From: Ochrobactrum chromiisoli
Lineage (GTDB): Bacteria; Pseudomonadota; Alphaproteobacteria; Rhizobiales; Rhizobiaceae
Direction: 5' to 3'
Assembly (NCBI RefSeq): GCF_026241335.1
Contig: NZ_JAPHAV010000005.1
Location: 124,001-188,000, forward strand
DNA length: 64,000 nt
Each line of letters starts with the position of its first letter. Position 1 is the first letter of the stretch. This document shows, one piece after another, positions 17,780 to 25,102 of this stretch. The notes beneath the pieces are model-generated. The model searched no databases and was not told the origin of the DNA. It saw only the letters and a program-made list of their open reading frames with translations. A program made the position numbers and the translations under genes.

Positions 17780-17908
17780 GTGAATGCTTCTCGCGCATCA
17801 CATAGCCTGTGCGGACGAAATGGCCTCATCGCCATTTTGAGCCCTATGGCATCCGTTTCCAAAACTACCATGGCCACTTGCATTAAAACGACCACCAAAA
17901 CGGTCTGA
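17780..17908 (+). CDS. Thr/Lys-rich leader peptide of asd (candidate attenuator peptide)
   Basis: A 42-codon frame starts at GTG 17780, eight bases after AGGAG (17767-17771), and stops with TGA at 17906-17908. Its end, KTTMATCIKTTTKTV, holds seven Thr and three Lys codons plus Met and Ile within 15 codons. All four are end products of the aspartate pathway that the next gene, asd, feeds. This is the design of ribosome-attenuation leaders such as thrL. The stop is immediately followed by two mutually exclusive hairpins, the second being a terminator. The peptide itself needs no activity. Seen: frame, binding site and codons. Inferred: the regulatory role. Confidence 0.75.
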   Translation: MNASRASHSLCGRNGLIAILSPMASVSKTTMATCIKTTTKTV

Positions 17909-17910
17909 CC

Positions 17911-17977
17911 CCTTGGCCTGCTCGCCCTCTCTCCCCGGGTCCGGCCCAGGGAAAAGGCCCGCTGGTCGCGGGTTTTT
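17911..17977 (+). promoter_or_regulatory. Attenuator region of asd: alternative hairpin plus intrinsic terminator
   Basis: CCTTGGCC (17911-17918) can pair with GGCCCAGG (17943-17950), seven of eight positions. Further on, CCCGC (17958-17962) pairs with GCGGG (17968-17972) with a five-base loop, extended by AAAGG/TTTTT pairing with two G-U pairs, and TTTTT follows at 17973-17977. The terminator ends 29 bases before the asd start. Stalling of a ribosome on Thr or Lys codons at 17861-17902 would change which structure forms. The exact antiterminator needs folding to confirm. Confidence 0.65.
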
Positions 17978-18006
17978 ATGGAAGCGGAGAGGACAGGAGA
18001 AGGTAA

Positions 18007-19041
18007 ATGGGTTTTAAAGTTGCAGTCGTCGGCGCCACCGGAAATGTCGGTCGCGAAATGCTCAATATCCTTGAAGAACGCGGTTTTCCGGCTGATGAAG
18101 TCGTAGCGCTTGCTTCGCGTCGTAGCCAGGGAACGGAAGTATCCTATGGCGACAAGACGCTGAAGGTAAAAGCGCTCGACCAGTATGACTTTTCCGATAC
18201 CGACATTTGCCTCATGTCCGCTGGTGGAAATATTTCCAAGGAATGGTCGCCTAAGATCGGTGCGCAGGGCTGTGTCGTTATCGATAATTCGTCCGCATGG
18301 CGCTATGACGCCAATGTGCCGCTCATTGTGCCTGAAGTGAACCCGGACGCGATCGAAGGTTTTCGCAAGAAGAACATTATTGCCAACCCGAATTGCTCGA
18401 CTGCGCAGCTCGTCGTGGCGCTGAAGCCTTTGCACGATGCAGCCAAGATCAAGCGCGTCGTTGTTTCGACCTATCAGTCCGTTTCGGGTGCTGGCAAGGA
18501 AGGCATGGATGAGCTGTTCCAGCAGTCGCGCGCGGTGTTTGTTGCTGATCCGGTCACTGCTCAGAAGTTCACCAAGCGGATCGCGTTCAACGTGATCCCG
18601 CATATCGATGTCTTTATGGAAGACGGTTACACCAAGGAAGAATGGAAGATGGTGGCCGAAACCAAGAAGATGCTTGATCCAAAGATCAAGCTCACGGCAA
18701 CGGCCGTTCGTGTGCCTGTGTTCATCGGCCACTCGGAAGCCGTCAACATCGAGTTTGAAAACCCGATTTCGGCGGAAGAAGCACGCGATATTCTGCGCGA
18801 AGCGCCAGGCTGTCAGGTTGTCGATAAGCATGAAGACGGCGGTTACATCACGCCGTATGAATCGGCTGGCGAAGATGCAACCTATATCAGCCGTATCCGT
18901 GAAGACATCACGGTTGAAAACGGTCTGGCACTGTGGGTTGTTTCCGACAACCTGCGCAAGGGCGCTGCTCTCAACACGATCCAGATCGCCGAACTGCTTG
19001 TCGCTCGTGGCCTCATTACGCCAAAGGCACTGGCTGCTTAA
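18007..19041 (+). CDS. asd: Aspartate-semialdehyde dehydrogenase
   Basis: 344 residues, the usual length. It reduces beta-aspartyl phosphate to aspartate semialdehyde with NADPH, the branch point to Lys (and diaminopimelate for the cell wall), Met, Thr and Ile. Visible features are the nucleotide motif VVGATGNVG (residues 7-15), the catalytic Cys130 in NPNCSTAQ, VSGAGKEGM, and His242 in GHSEAVN. The start has AGGAGAAGG upstream. It is preceded by a Thr/Lys-rich leader and a terminator, and followed by a strong terminator, so it is transcribed alone. Confidence 0.97.
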   Translation: MGFKVAVVGATGNVGREMLNILEERGFPADEVVALASRRSQGTEVSYGDKTLKVKALDQYDFSDTDICLMSAGGNISKEWSPKIGAQGCVVIDNSSAWRYDANVPLIVPEVNPDAIEGFRKKNIIANPNCSTAQLVVALKPLHDAAKIKRVVVSTYQSVSGAGKEGMDELFQQSRAVFVADPVTAQKFTKRIAFNVIPHIDVFMEDGYTKEEWKMVAETKKMLDPKIKLTATAVRVPVFIGHSEAVNIEFENPISAEEARDILREAPGCQVVDKHEDGGYITPYESAGEDATYISRIREDITVENGLALWVVSDNLRKGAALNTIQIAELLVARGLITPKALAA

Positions 19042-19064
19042 TCAAGATTGCAGATCGCAAAATA

Positions 19065-19090
19065 AAGGCGCCGGTTTTCCGGCGCTTTTT
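19065..19090. terminator. Terminator after asd
   Basis: GCGCCGG (19068-19074) pairs with CCGGCGC (19079-19085) around TTTT and is followed by TTTTT. The end of the convergent ohrR gene overlaps its T-run, so it may serve both strands. Confidence 0.9.
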
Positions 19091-19545
19091 CAATTTGAGA
19101 GACTGTCTTTGAGATTGTTGCGGACATCAAGCAGCTGTGCTCGAAGATGCTGTAAATCCCCGATGGGTTGACCGAGTGCGCAAAGCACCTGTTCCGGGAT
19201 GCTTTCAGCTTGTTTGCGCAACGCGCGGCCTTCATCGGTCAGCGTGATGCGAACCTGCCGTTCATCTTGGCTGTCACGGCGGCGCGCAATATGCCCTGCT
19301 GCTTCCAGCCTTTTTAAAAGCGGGGTGAGGGTGCCGGAATCGAGATTGAGTTTCGCGCCGATTTCAGAAACCGTGCGGTTATCCTGTTCCCACAAAACAA
19401 TCATGACCAGAAACTGCGGGTAGGTGAGTTCCAGCTTGCTGAGGATCGGCTGATAGGCGCGCGTCAGCGCATTCGCCGTCGAATAGATCGCAAAACAGAC
19501 CATGTCCGACAAATTGAGATGAGATTCCTTTGGGTCTTCTTTCAT
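19090..19545 (-). CDS. ohrR: MarR-family organic peroxide sensor/repressor OhrR
   Basis: 151 residues with the MarR winged-helix fold: DNRTVSEIGAKLNLDSGTLTPLLKRLEAAG as recognition region (in parts), and the wing RRRDSQDERQVRITLT. The reactive cysteine of OhrR is present as Cys17 in DMVCFAIYS. OhrR represses ohr and is released when this Cys is oxidised by organic hydroperoxides. The ATG at 19545 has GGAG eight bases upstream; an in-frame start 18 codons earlier is unlikely. It is divergent from ohr with 157 bases between, where two palindromes are seen. Confidence 0.93.
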   Translation of the reverse strand: MKEDPKESHLNLSDMVCFAIYSTANALTRAYQPILSKLELTYPQFLVMIVLWEQDNRTVSEIGAKLNLDSGTLTPLLKRLEAAGHIARRRDSQDERQVRITLTDEGRALRKQAESIPEQVLCALGQPIGDLQHLRAQLLDVRNNLKDSLSN

Positions 19546-19594
19546 AGCGCAAGCTCCATGGCAGAACTTTATAGGAGGTGGAATTGAATTGCGC

Positions 19595-19642
19595 ATCACA
19601 TATTTGTGATAATGTATTTTGCAAAATTAGATTGTGAACAAT
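19595..19642. promoter_or_regulatory. Candidate OhrR operators between ohrR and ohr
   Basis: Two inverted repeats lie in the divergent region: ATCACA-TATT-TGTGAT at 19595-19610 and ATTGT-GA-ACAAT at 19631-19642. Known OhrR boxes are AT-rich palindromes with ACAATT/AATTGT arms, which fits the second site better. One or both are likely to control both genes. Confidence 0.5.
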
Positions 19643-19702
19643 TTAATAATTTGCAATTTTGGTTGCGGAGATACATGAATACGCACCAACGGAGATTTTC
19701 AA

Positions 19703-20125
19703 ATGGCTATTCTTTACACCACCCAGTCTACGGCAACCGGTGGACGCACAGGCAGCGCCAAGACCGCTGATGGACGTCTCAGCGTTGTTCTTGACACACC
19801 AAAGGAGCTTGGCGGTTCGGGCGGCGAGGGCACTAATCCTGAGCAACTGTTTGCATCTGGTTATGCAGCATGCTTTCTCGGGGCATTGAAATTTGTCGCA
19901 GCCAAAGAAAAGGTTTCTGTTTCCGCTGATAGCACAGTGACCGCAACGGTTGGTATTGGTCCGCGTGAAGATGGTACTGGTTTTGGACTGGATGTGGCTC
20001 TGGAAGTCGCTCTGCCGGGCGTTGATAAGGCCAGGGCAGAAGAGCTGGTCAATGCCGCGCACATTGTTTGCCCTTATTCACATGCAACGCGCGGCAACAT
20101 CGATGTCCACCTGAGCGTGGCATAA
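19703..20125 (+). CDS. ohr: Organic hydroperoxide reductase Ohr
   Basis: 140 residues, typical length. Ohr is a thiol peroxidase that reduces organic hydroperoxides, with lipoyl proteins as electron source. The two active-site cysteines are Cys57 in GYAACFLGAL and Cys123 in VCPYSHATRGN, and the conserved Arg15 and the Glu47 region (NPEQLF) are in place. The fold is the OsmC/Ohr type and it works as a dimer in the cytoplasm. It is divergent from ohrR and should be peroxide-induced. Confidence 0.97.
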   Translation: MAILYTTQSTATGGRTGSAKTADGRLSVVLDTPKELGGSGGEGTNPEQLFASGYAACFLGALKFVAAKEKVSVSADSTVTATVGIGPREDGTGFGLDVALEVALPGVDKARAEELVNAAHIVCPYSHATRGNIDVHLSVA

Positions 20126-20126
20126 A

Positions 20127-20170
20127 GCGCATCCCGAAAAGTGGGAACCGGTTTTCGGAAAAAGATGTGC
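20127..20170. repeat. Rhizobiales palindromic intergenic repeat
   Basis: The element begins GCGCATCCCGAAAAGTGGG, continues with the inverse arm GGTTTTCGG and ends in AAGATGTGC. The arms CCGAAAA/TTTTCGG and GCGCAT/ATGTGC form a hairpin. From memory, many near-identical copies are scattered between genes of Brucella, Ochrobactrum and rhizobia. It starts just after the ohr stop codon. No other copy was noticed in this window. Confidence 0.7.
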
Positions 20171-20188
20171 GGCGAACAAAATTTGCAC

Positions 20189-20216
20189 AAGGCGCCCAGA
20201 CGGGCGCCTTTGTTTT
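20189..20216. terminator. Bidirectional terminator between ohr and dapA-like gene
   Basis: AAGGCGCCC (20189-20197) pairs with GGGCGCCTT (20202-20210) around a four-base loop, and TGTTTT follows. It lies between convergent genes and is AA-flanked for the other strand. Confidence 0.88.
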
Positions 20217-20218
20217 AT

Positions 20219-21130
20219 TCATTGAGGCAGATCATTCAACGCTTTTAGGGCTGCCTCAACCTGTGCTCGCGTTTCTTCGCTCAATGGCAGAATTGGCCGC
20301 GGCGGCTCGATCTTTGCAAGATCAAGCAGATCGGCAATAACATACATCACACGGAAACTGCCATGGGTTTTGAACAGGCTCCAGAGCGGTTCAAATGTCC
20401 TATTGATGCGCTCGGCTTCTTCCTGTTTGCCGCTTTGTGCAGCGCGCACCAAGGCTGCAAACTGCTTTGGCAGAAGGCCCGCTGCCACACTGTAGAAAGC
20501 ATCAGCGCCTGCAAGCAGCGCATTCTTTGCGCCCCAATCGCCGCTATAACCGATGGCGAAATCATCGGGCGTTACAGCGCGCAGTTTCGCGATCTCAGCC
20601 GCGTATTTATCATCGGCAGGCAGGGGCATTTTGATTGCCCTGATGTTTTTGAGTTCTGCCAGGCGCGCAATCAGCTCATCCGTGAAAATGAAACGGGTGG
20701 TGCCGGGATTGTTGTAGATGCACAAAGGCAGATCAGTCGCTTGTGCAACAGCTTTGAAGTGCTGAAAGCCTTCCTCCTGCGTGAGCGGTGTATAAGACAC
20801 GGGCGCGAGCAACAGTGCATCAGCACCGGCATCTGCCGCATCGCGGGCAAGCGCTTGCGCTTCATCGGTCCGCAATGCGCCAACGCCCACAATGAGCGGT
20901 GTCTTACCACCGATGCATTTCACGGCGGTTCTGACTGTATGTCGGCGTTGTTCTCGTGTGAGGAACGCATAGCCACCGGTGCTTCCCAGCAGGCCGATTG
21001 AGTCCGCGCCTGTGTCATGGATGCGGGTGAGAAAAGCGCTGAGCATATCCTCTATGAGATTGCCTGCTGTATCGATTGGGGTGAGAGGGAAAGCGGAGAG
21101 ACCTTTGAAAATCTTCATTGCGATACTCAT
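20219..21130 (-). CDS. DapA/N-acetylneuraminate lyase superfamily protein
   Basis: 303 residues forming a (beta/alpha)8 aldolase of the dihydrodipicolinate synthase/N-acetylneuraminate lyase class. The Schiff-base lysine is in RAIKMPL and the catalytic tyrosine in CIYNNPGTTRF. The substrate loop reads LLGSTGGYAFLT instead of the DapA GTTGE motif, so a sugar-acid or hydroxyproline-type lyase or dehydratase is more likely than true DapA. A second ATG four codons in (21118) is an alternative start. It follows a LysE-family exporter gene by 13 bases, on the same strand, so the two are probably co-transcribed. Confidence 0.85.
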   Translation of the reverse strand: MSIAMKIFKGLSAFPLTPIDTAGNLIEDMLSAFLTRIHDTGADSIGLLGSTGGYAFLTREQRRHTVRTAVKCIGGKTPLIVGVGALRTDEAQALARDAADAGADALLLAPVSYTPLTQEEGFQHFKAVAQATDLPLCIYNNPGTTRFIFTDELIARLAELKNIRAIKMPLPADDKYAAEIAKLRAVTPDDFAIGYSGDWGAKNALLAGADAFYSVAAGLLPKQFAALVRAAQSGKQEEAERINRTFEPLWSLFKTHGSFRVMYVIADLLDLAKIEPPRPILPLSEETRAQVEAALKALNDLPQ

Positions 21131-21143
21131 ACTTCAAGCTGGT

Positions 21144-21785
21144 CTAGCGTGACAAAAGCAGGCGAATACCAGCAAAGGCAAAGACGGCTGACAGAATGCC
21201 TTCGATCCACCGGCGAGCGCGCCGGTATAAACGCACCATGGGCGCGGTTGAAAAGATGATGGCATAGCCACAGAAGATGGTGATGCTTAGGACAATGCAG
21301 CCGCTGAGGAAGGCTGCAACCTGTGGCCATGATGAATTTGGTCCAAGGCCAAGCGTTACCAGCGCGATCCATGACAGGATCGACTTGGGATTGGAAAGAT
21401 GCATCAGCAGTCCGCGCCGATAAAGCTCTCCATCCGAAAGAAGAGCATCGCCATTTATCGTACGTGCTGCAATCTTCTCGTCTGATGCCATGGCCGCGCG
21501 TGCTGCTTTGAAAGCAAGATAAAGCAGATAGAGTCCGCCGAAAATTTTTAGAATAATCAGTGCCTCGGCGTAGCGGGTGAGGATTGCCGAAACTCCGGTC
21601 GCGGCCATTACGCCCCAGAATATGGAGCCAGTCACAACCCCTGTGGCGAATATCAGCCCCGCTTTTCGACCCTGATTCATGGCTACGCCCATAATGCGCA
21701 TATTGCTGGGGCCCGGGCTTCCGGCAGCAATAACATAGGTCGTGTAAACGAGCAGAAGCTGGTAGGCAGCCGGAGAAAGGTTCAT
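21144..21785 (-). CDS. LysE/RhtB-family amino-acid exporter
   Basis: 213 residues with about six membrane segments and the family signature near the N-terminus, SPGPSNMRIMGVAMNQGRKAG, with LIFATGVVTGS after it and NPKSILSW in the centre. Members export amino acids or derivatives driven by the proton gradient. The ATG at 21785 is used; a GTG at 21794 would add three residues and neither has a clear binding site. It is upstream of the DapA-like gene, which suggests that the lyase product or substrate is an amino-acid-like compound. Confidence 0.85.
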   Translation of the reverse strand: MNLSPAAYQLLLVYTTYVIAAGSPGPSNMRIMGVAMNQGRKAGLIFATGVVTGSIFWGVMAATGVSAILTRYAEALIILKIFGGLYLLYLAFKAARAAMASDEKIAARTINGDALLSDGELYRRGLLMHLSNPKSILSWIALVTLGLGPNSSWPQVAAFLSGCIVLSITIFCGYAIIFSTAPMVRLYRRARRWIEGILSAVFAFAGIRLLLSR

Positions 21786-21929
21786 GATCGTCACTCAGTT
21801 TGAACTGAGGCAATCAATAGCATTCTCCGCATGCAATATCTGTATTGCGATTGTATCGAAATCTCACGAAATTGTCACTGTTTTGGTCAGAAATGGCCAA
21901 GCTGCGCCATTCATCGCAAATCTGTCATT

Positions 21930-22352
21930 CTATTCCGCCTGTGCTTCAAGATTTTCCATATCGTCATCCGAAAGGCCGAAATGATGGCCAATTTCATGGA
22001 TAAGCACATGGGTAATGATGTCGCCGAGCGTCTCTTCATGCTCGGACCAGTAGTCGAGAATAGCGCGGCGGAAAAGTGTGATGCGGTTTGGGGTGTCGCC
22101 CGTTTGCAGGCTGAAGCGTTCACCAATGCCCGCGCCCTCGAACAGTCCTAACAGGTCGAAAGGCGTTTCCAGTCCCATATCTTCGACAATCTGTTCTTCG
22201 GGGAAGTCAGATATCTGGATAATAATATCGCCGCACAGCGTCCTGAACTCTTGAGGCAGATGCGCAAGAGCTTCAATCGCGATAGATTCGACTTCATCAA
22301 GTGACGGCGACAAACGTGCCGCCCAGTCACCGCTTTGATCTTCTCGGGCCAT
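21930..22352 (-). CDS. Zincin-like metallopeptidase family protein
   Basis: About 140 residues. The C-terminal half contains the zinc motif HEIGHHFGLSDDDME, and the N-terminal part has SLDEVESIAIEALAHLPQEF, which together identify the small bacterial metallopeptidase-like family PF06262. Members have an HExxH site but no established substrate. I chose the ATG at 22352 (MAREDQSGDW) because family members begin about there; a GTG at 22376 would add eight residues. It lies 72 bases downstream of leuD on the same strand and may be read from it. Confidence 0.85.
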   Translation of the reverse strand: MAREDQSGDWAARLSPSLDEVESIAIEALAHLPQEFRTLCGDIIIQISDFPEEQIVEDMGLETPFDLLGLFEGAGIGERFSLQTGDTPNRITLFRRAILDYWSEHEETLGDIITHVLIHEIGHHFGLSDDDMENLEAQAE

Positions 22353-22424
22353 TTCAGCCAATCGTGTCCTATTCACTCGTTCAGGCCACCATGCTTAGAC
22401 CAGAGGTAGATAGTGATTTGATCA

Positions 22425-23030
22425 TTATGCCCAAGGACGCAATTCAGCGTTTTTCGCCTCGAACGTATCAATGCTTTTAGCCTTTTCCATGGTCAGGCCG
22501 ATGTCATCAAGACCATTGAGCAGGCAGTGGCGCTTGAAGTCGTCGAGGTCAAAGGAAATCGAACCGCCATCGGGGCCATGGATTTCCTTGGTTTCGAGAT
22601 CAACAGTCAGCGTTGCATTGGCGCCACGCGACGCGTCGTCCATCAGCTTGTCGAGATCTTCCTGGCTGACCTTGATCGGCAGAATGCCATTCTTGAAGCA
22701 ATTGTTGTAAAAGATGTCGGCAAACGAGGTTGAGATCACACAGCGGATACCAAAATCAAGCAATGCCCAAGGCGCATGTTCACGCGAAGAGCCACAGCCA
22801 AAATTATCGCCTGCGACAAGAATCTGCGCATTGCGATAGCCGGGCTTGTTGAGCACGAAATCCGGATTTTCGGTTCCGTCTTCGTTAAAACGCATTTCGG
22901 CAAAAAGCCCCTTGCTCAGACCTGTGCGCTTGATCGTCTTGAGATAATCCTTCGGGATAATCATGTCCGTATCGATATTGACGATCGGCAGGGGGGCTGC
23001 AACGCCCGTGAGCTTGGTGAACTTATCCAT
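22425..23030 (-). CDS. leuD: 3-isopropylmalate dehydratase small subunit
   Basis: 201 residues, normal length. With LeuC it isomerises 2- to 3-isopropylmalate in leucine synthesis. Features are [13 protein letters not shown], the aconitase-swivel motif [17 protein letters not shown] near residue 75-90, and [13 protein letters not shown]. The ATG at 23030 has AGGAAG upstream. LeuC is not adjacent, as in other Rhizobiales where the leu genes are dispersed. A promoter-like TTGACT-16-TAAATC is seen at 23098-23071. Confidence 0.96.
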   Translation of the reverse strand: MDKFTKLTGVAAPLPIVNIDTDMIIPKDYLKTIKRTGLSKGLFAEMRFNEDGTENPDFVLNKPGYRNAQILVAGDNFGCGSSREHAPWALLDFGIRCVISTSFADIFYNNCFKNGILPIKVSQEDLDKLMDDASRGANATLTVDLETKEIHGPDGGSISFDLDDFKRHCLLNGLDDIGLTMEKAKSIDTFEAKNAELRPWA

Positions 23031-23070
23031 CTTCCTGACCTGTCGGTTGGGTATTTTAAATTTGCAGTCT

Positions 23071-23098
23071 GATTTACATCAGCCCAGCACAGAGTCAA
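23071..23098 (-). promoter_or_regulatory. Candidate leuD promoter
   Basis: On the minus strand TTGACT (23098-23093) is followed after 16 bases by TAAATC (23076-23071), about 40 bases before the leuD start. The -35 match is good and the -10 is modest. Confidence 0.4.
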
Positions 23099-23152
23099 TC
23101 TTTCAGGAGGCGAGTGCCCAATAGGTCGCAACCTTGAAGCAGATTAGCAGCG

Positions 23153-23181
23153 CTTCCGGCCTGTTTTGAAGAGGCCGGAAG
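23153..23181. terminator. Hairpin after the glyoxalase-like gene
   Basis: A ten-base-pair stem CTTCCGGCCT/AGGCCGGAAG with a nine-base loop lies between the end of the minus-strand gene at 23265 and leuD. There is no T-run, so it may be a weak terminator or an mRNA 3' end stabiliser. Confidence 0.5.
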
Positions 23182-23264
23182 TGGTTATCGTGTTTTGCGC
23201 ATGAATATGTCTGAAATTAGTATCTAAAATTCAGAATCATGCGCCGGAGTTGGTTTGGGCGAAA

Positions 23265-23729
23265 TTATTGCATATCAAGTGCGATGCCGCCGGCTTCACT
23301 GCCAGTCAGCCTGCGTGCTTTTCCATCTGCTCCGACGACAACGGTATAGCGTCTGCGCAGCATGGTGAGGTTTGGCGAAACTGCGACATCAATCGCAGGG
23401 TCGAATTGCAGGGTGATCCGCCAGAGATCAGGCTTGATCGTTTCTTCAACAGCGATAATGCGTGCTTTAAAAACAGTTGAGTGAAAGGTGCCTGAAACGC
23501 GTTGACTGACACGGTAAGGGGCCGCACCGTCTTCGATATGCGCGGCATCGGTCTTCGCGCCATAGGCTGCCAGCGTGTTCCAATCACGTGTACCGGACTG
23601 GCGAGCAACGAGGTCAAGCGCTTTTCCGTGGCTGATTTGGATGCCCTCTTCCCCCAGAGCCTGCCGCAAACGGCGAGCCTGATGTTTAAAATGCGTCGTA
23701 TTATGCCCAGCAAGGGTAGCTGTGGTCAT
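23265..23729 (-). CDS. Glyoxalase-superfamily-related protein
   Basis: 154 residues. The N-terminal half, FKHQARRLRQALGEEGI then ISHGKALDLVARQSGTRDWNTLAAYG, matches the small helical domain found in Glyoxalase_8-type proteins, where a signature such as SHS-ALELVA-Q-G-RDWNTL recurs. The C-terminal half is beta-rich (FHSTVFKARIIAVEET, MLRRRYTVVVG) and not recognised. It is likely cytoplasmic and no enzymatic role can be assigned. It is divergent from the CitE-like gene by 236 bases. Confidence 0.7.
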   Translation of the reverse strand: MTTATLAGHNTTHFKHQARRLRQALGEEGIQISHGKALDLVARQSGTRDWNTLAAYGAKTDAAHIEDGAAPYRVSQRVSGTFHSTVFKARIIAVEETIKPDLWRITLQFDPAIDVAVSPNLTMLRRRYTVVVGADGKARRLTGSEAGGIALDMQ

Positions 23730-23965
23730 GGTTTTGCTCCTGAATGTGAGCAGCGTTTTCGTGAACGGGTACCCGCATTGCCGTTTCTGCCGTCACCGGA
23801 ACAGGAACGTGAATTCAGAATGCTTTACCATGGCCATGAGGCTGCGAGCGGCGGGTGCATTCCAACCCAAGGGCGGAAAATAGGCATATGTGAGGAGGAT
23901 TACAAGCCCCTCAATATGGGAATGGGGTGCTTGCACCCTGGCGCTGTTCAGTGCACAAATTGCGC

Positions 23966-24841
23966 ATGAAAACACTTGCTCGCCCACGTCGTTCCGTTTT
24001 GTTTGTTCCTGCCTCCAACAGCCGTGCGCTGGAGAAAACGCTGGCGCTTTCAGCCGATTGCGTGATTTACGATCTTGAAGATTCTGTTGCGCCAGAAGCA
24101 AAAATCGCTGCCCGCGATGCGTTGATTGCGCATTTTTCCCTTTATCCCAAGGTTCAGTTTGAGCGCATCGTGCGGGTGAATGCTGCGGACACGCAATGGG
24201 GAGAGGCGGATATTCTGGCGGGCGCGAAAATCGGCGCGGATGCCGTTCTTCTGCCAAAGGTCGAGCGACCGCAGGATGTGATTGATGCCGCTAATCTGCT
24301 GGATGGCAGCGATGCCGCGTTGTCCTTGCGCATCTGGGCAATGATTGAAACGCCACGCGGCATTCTCAATGCGGATGAAATTGCCATGCTTGGCCATCGT
24401 TCGGCGGCAAGGCTTGGCTGTTTTGTGGTTGGACCCAATGATATTGCGCTCGCCACGGGCGTTCGTCCGCAAGCCGGGCGGCCTTATTTGATCCTATGGC
24501 TCATGCAGATTGTTCTCGCGGCGCGCGCAGGCGGTATCGATGTGCTGGATGGCGTTTATAATGATTTTCGCGATAGCGCTGGCTTCGAGGCTGAATGCTT
24601 GCAAGCGGCTCTAATGGGCTTTGACGGCAAGACGCTCATTCATCCGTCGCAAATTGGCGCTGCAAACCGTGCTTTTTCGCCATCGGATGACCAGCTAGCC
24701 CATGCCCGCGCTGTGATAGAGGTGTTTTCGAAAGCAGAAAATGCGGATAAAGGCGTTGTGTCGCTGGACGGCCAGATGGTCGAGCGCCTGCATCTCGCAA
24801 TGGCTGAGCGTCTGCTTGCAAAATCAAATTCATCATCATGA
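23966..24841 (+). CDS. HpcH/HpaI aldolase-citrate lyase family protein (CitE-like)
   Basis: 291 residues, starting MKTLARPRRSVLFVPASNSR. The family features are YDLEDSVAPEAK near residue 42, the acidic metal ligand in MIETPRGILN, and GKTLIHPSQIGAANRAF near the C-terminus. Members cleave or form C-C bonds of CoA esters such as citryl-CoA or malyl-CoA, or act as thioesterases. No citrate lyase alpha or gamma subunit is nearby, so a stand-alone CitE-like enzyme is inferred. An in-frame start 13 codons earlier is unlikely. The DUF1737 gene follows after 16 bases. Confidence 0.87.
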   Translation: MKTLARPRRSVLFVPASNSRALEKTLALSADCVIYDLEDSVAPEAKIAARDALIAHFSLYPKVQFERIVRVNAADTQWGEADILAGAKIGADAVLLPKVERPQDVIDAANLLDGSDAALSLRIWAMIETPRGILNADEIAMLGHRSAARLGCFVVGPNDIALATGVRPQAGRPYLILWLMQIVLAARAGGIDVLDGVYNDFRDSAGFEAECLQAALMGFDGKTLIHPSQIGAANRAFSPSDDQLAHARAVIEVFSKAENADKGVVSLDGQMVERLHLAMAERLLAKSNSSS

Positions 24842-24857
24842 CAAAGGAAGAAAGACT

Positions 24858-25064
24858 ATGAAGCTTTATCGTTTCATCACTGGCCCGGATGACTCCGCAT
24901 TTTGTCATCGCGTGACCGCCGCTTTGAACAAGGGCTGGCAGCTTCATGGCTCGCCAACCTATGCGTTCAATGCAGCAACGGGCCTGCTCCATTGCGGCCA
25001 GCCGGTTATCAAGGAAGTCGAAGGTGTAGACTATACGCCGGACATCAAGCTCGGCGATTATTGA
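24858..25064 (+). CDS. DUF1737 domain protein
   Basis: 68 residues. The sequence MKLYRFITGPDDSAFCHRVT, followed by ALNKGWQLHGSPTY and GQPVIKEVEG, is typical of DUF1737, a small soluble domain of unknown function. The ATG at 24858 has AAGGAAG about eight bases upstream. It follows the CitE-like gene closely and ends just before a strong terminator, so the two form an operon. Confidence 0.85.
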   Translation: MKLYRFITGPDDSAFCHRVTAALNKGWQLHGSPTYAFNAATGLLHCGQPVIKEVEGVDYTPDIKLGDY

Positions 25065-25073
25065 TAAGACAAG

Positions 25074-25102
25074 AAAAAGGCCGGTTTCCCGGCCTTTTTT
25101 TT
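25074..25102. terminator. Bidirectional terminator between DUF1737 and dcp genes
   Basis: GGCCGG/CCGGCC with a four-base loop is flanked by an A-run on the left and eight T residues on the right (25095-25102), so it can work on both strands. The dcp stop codon lies at its right edge. Confidence 0.92.

Noticed and set aside
17710..18831. 373-codon minus-strand frame covering asd and its leader
   Set aside because: It is antisense to Asd, whose catalytic motifs are unambiguous, and has no start signal.
20219..21130. Naming this gene dapA
   Set aside because: The substrate loop differs from DapA and the neighbour is an exporter; only the superfamily is supported.
23071..23264. Leucine leader peptide upstream of leuD
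   Set aside because: No short frame with consecutive Leu codons and a ribosome binding site was found; only a promoter-like sequence and a hairpin are present.
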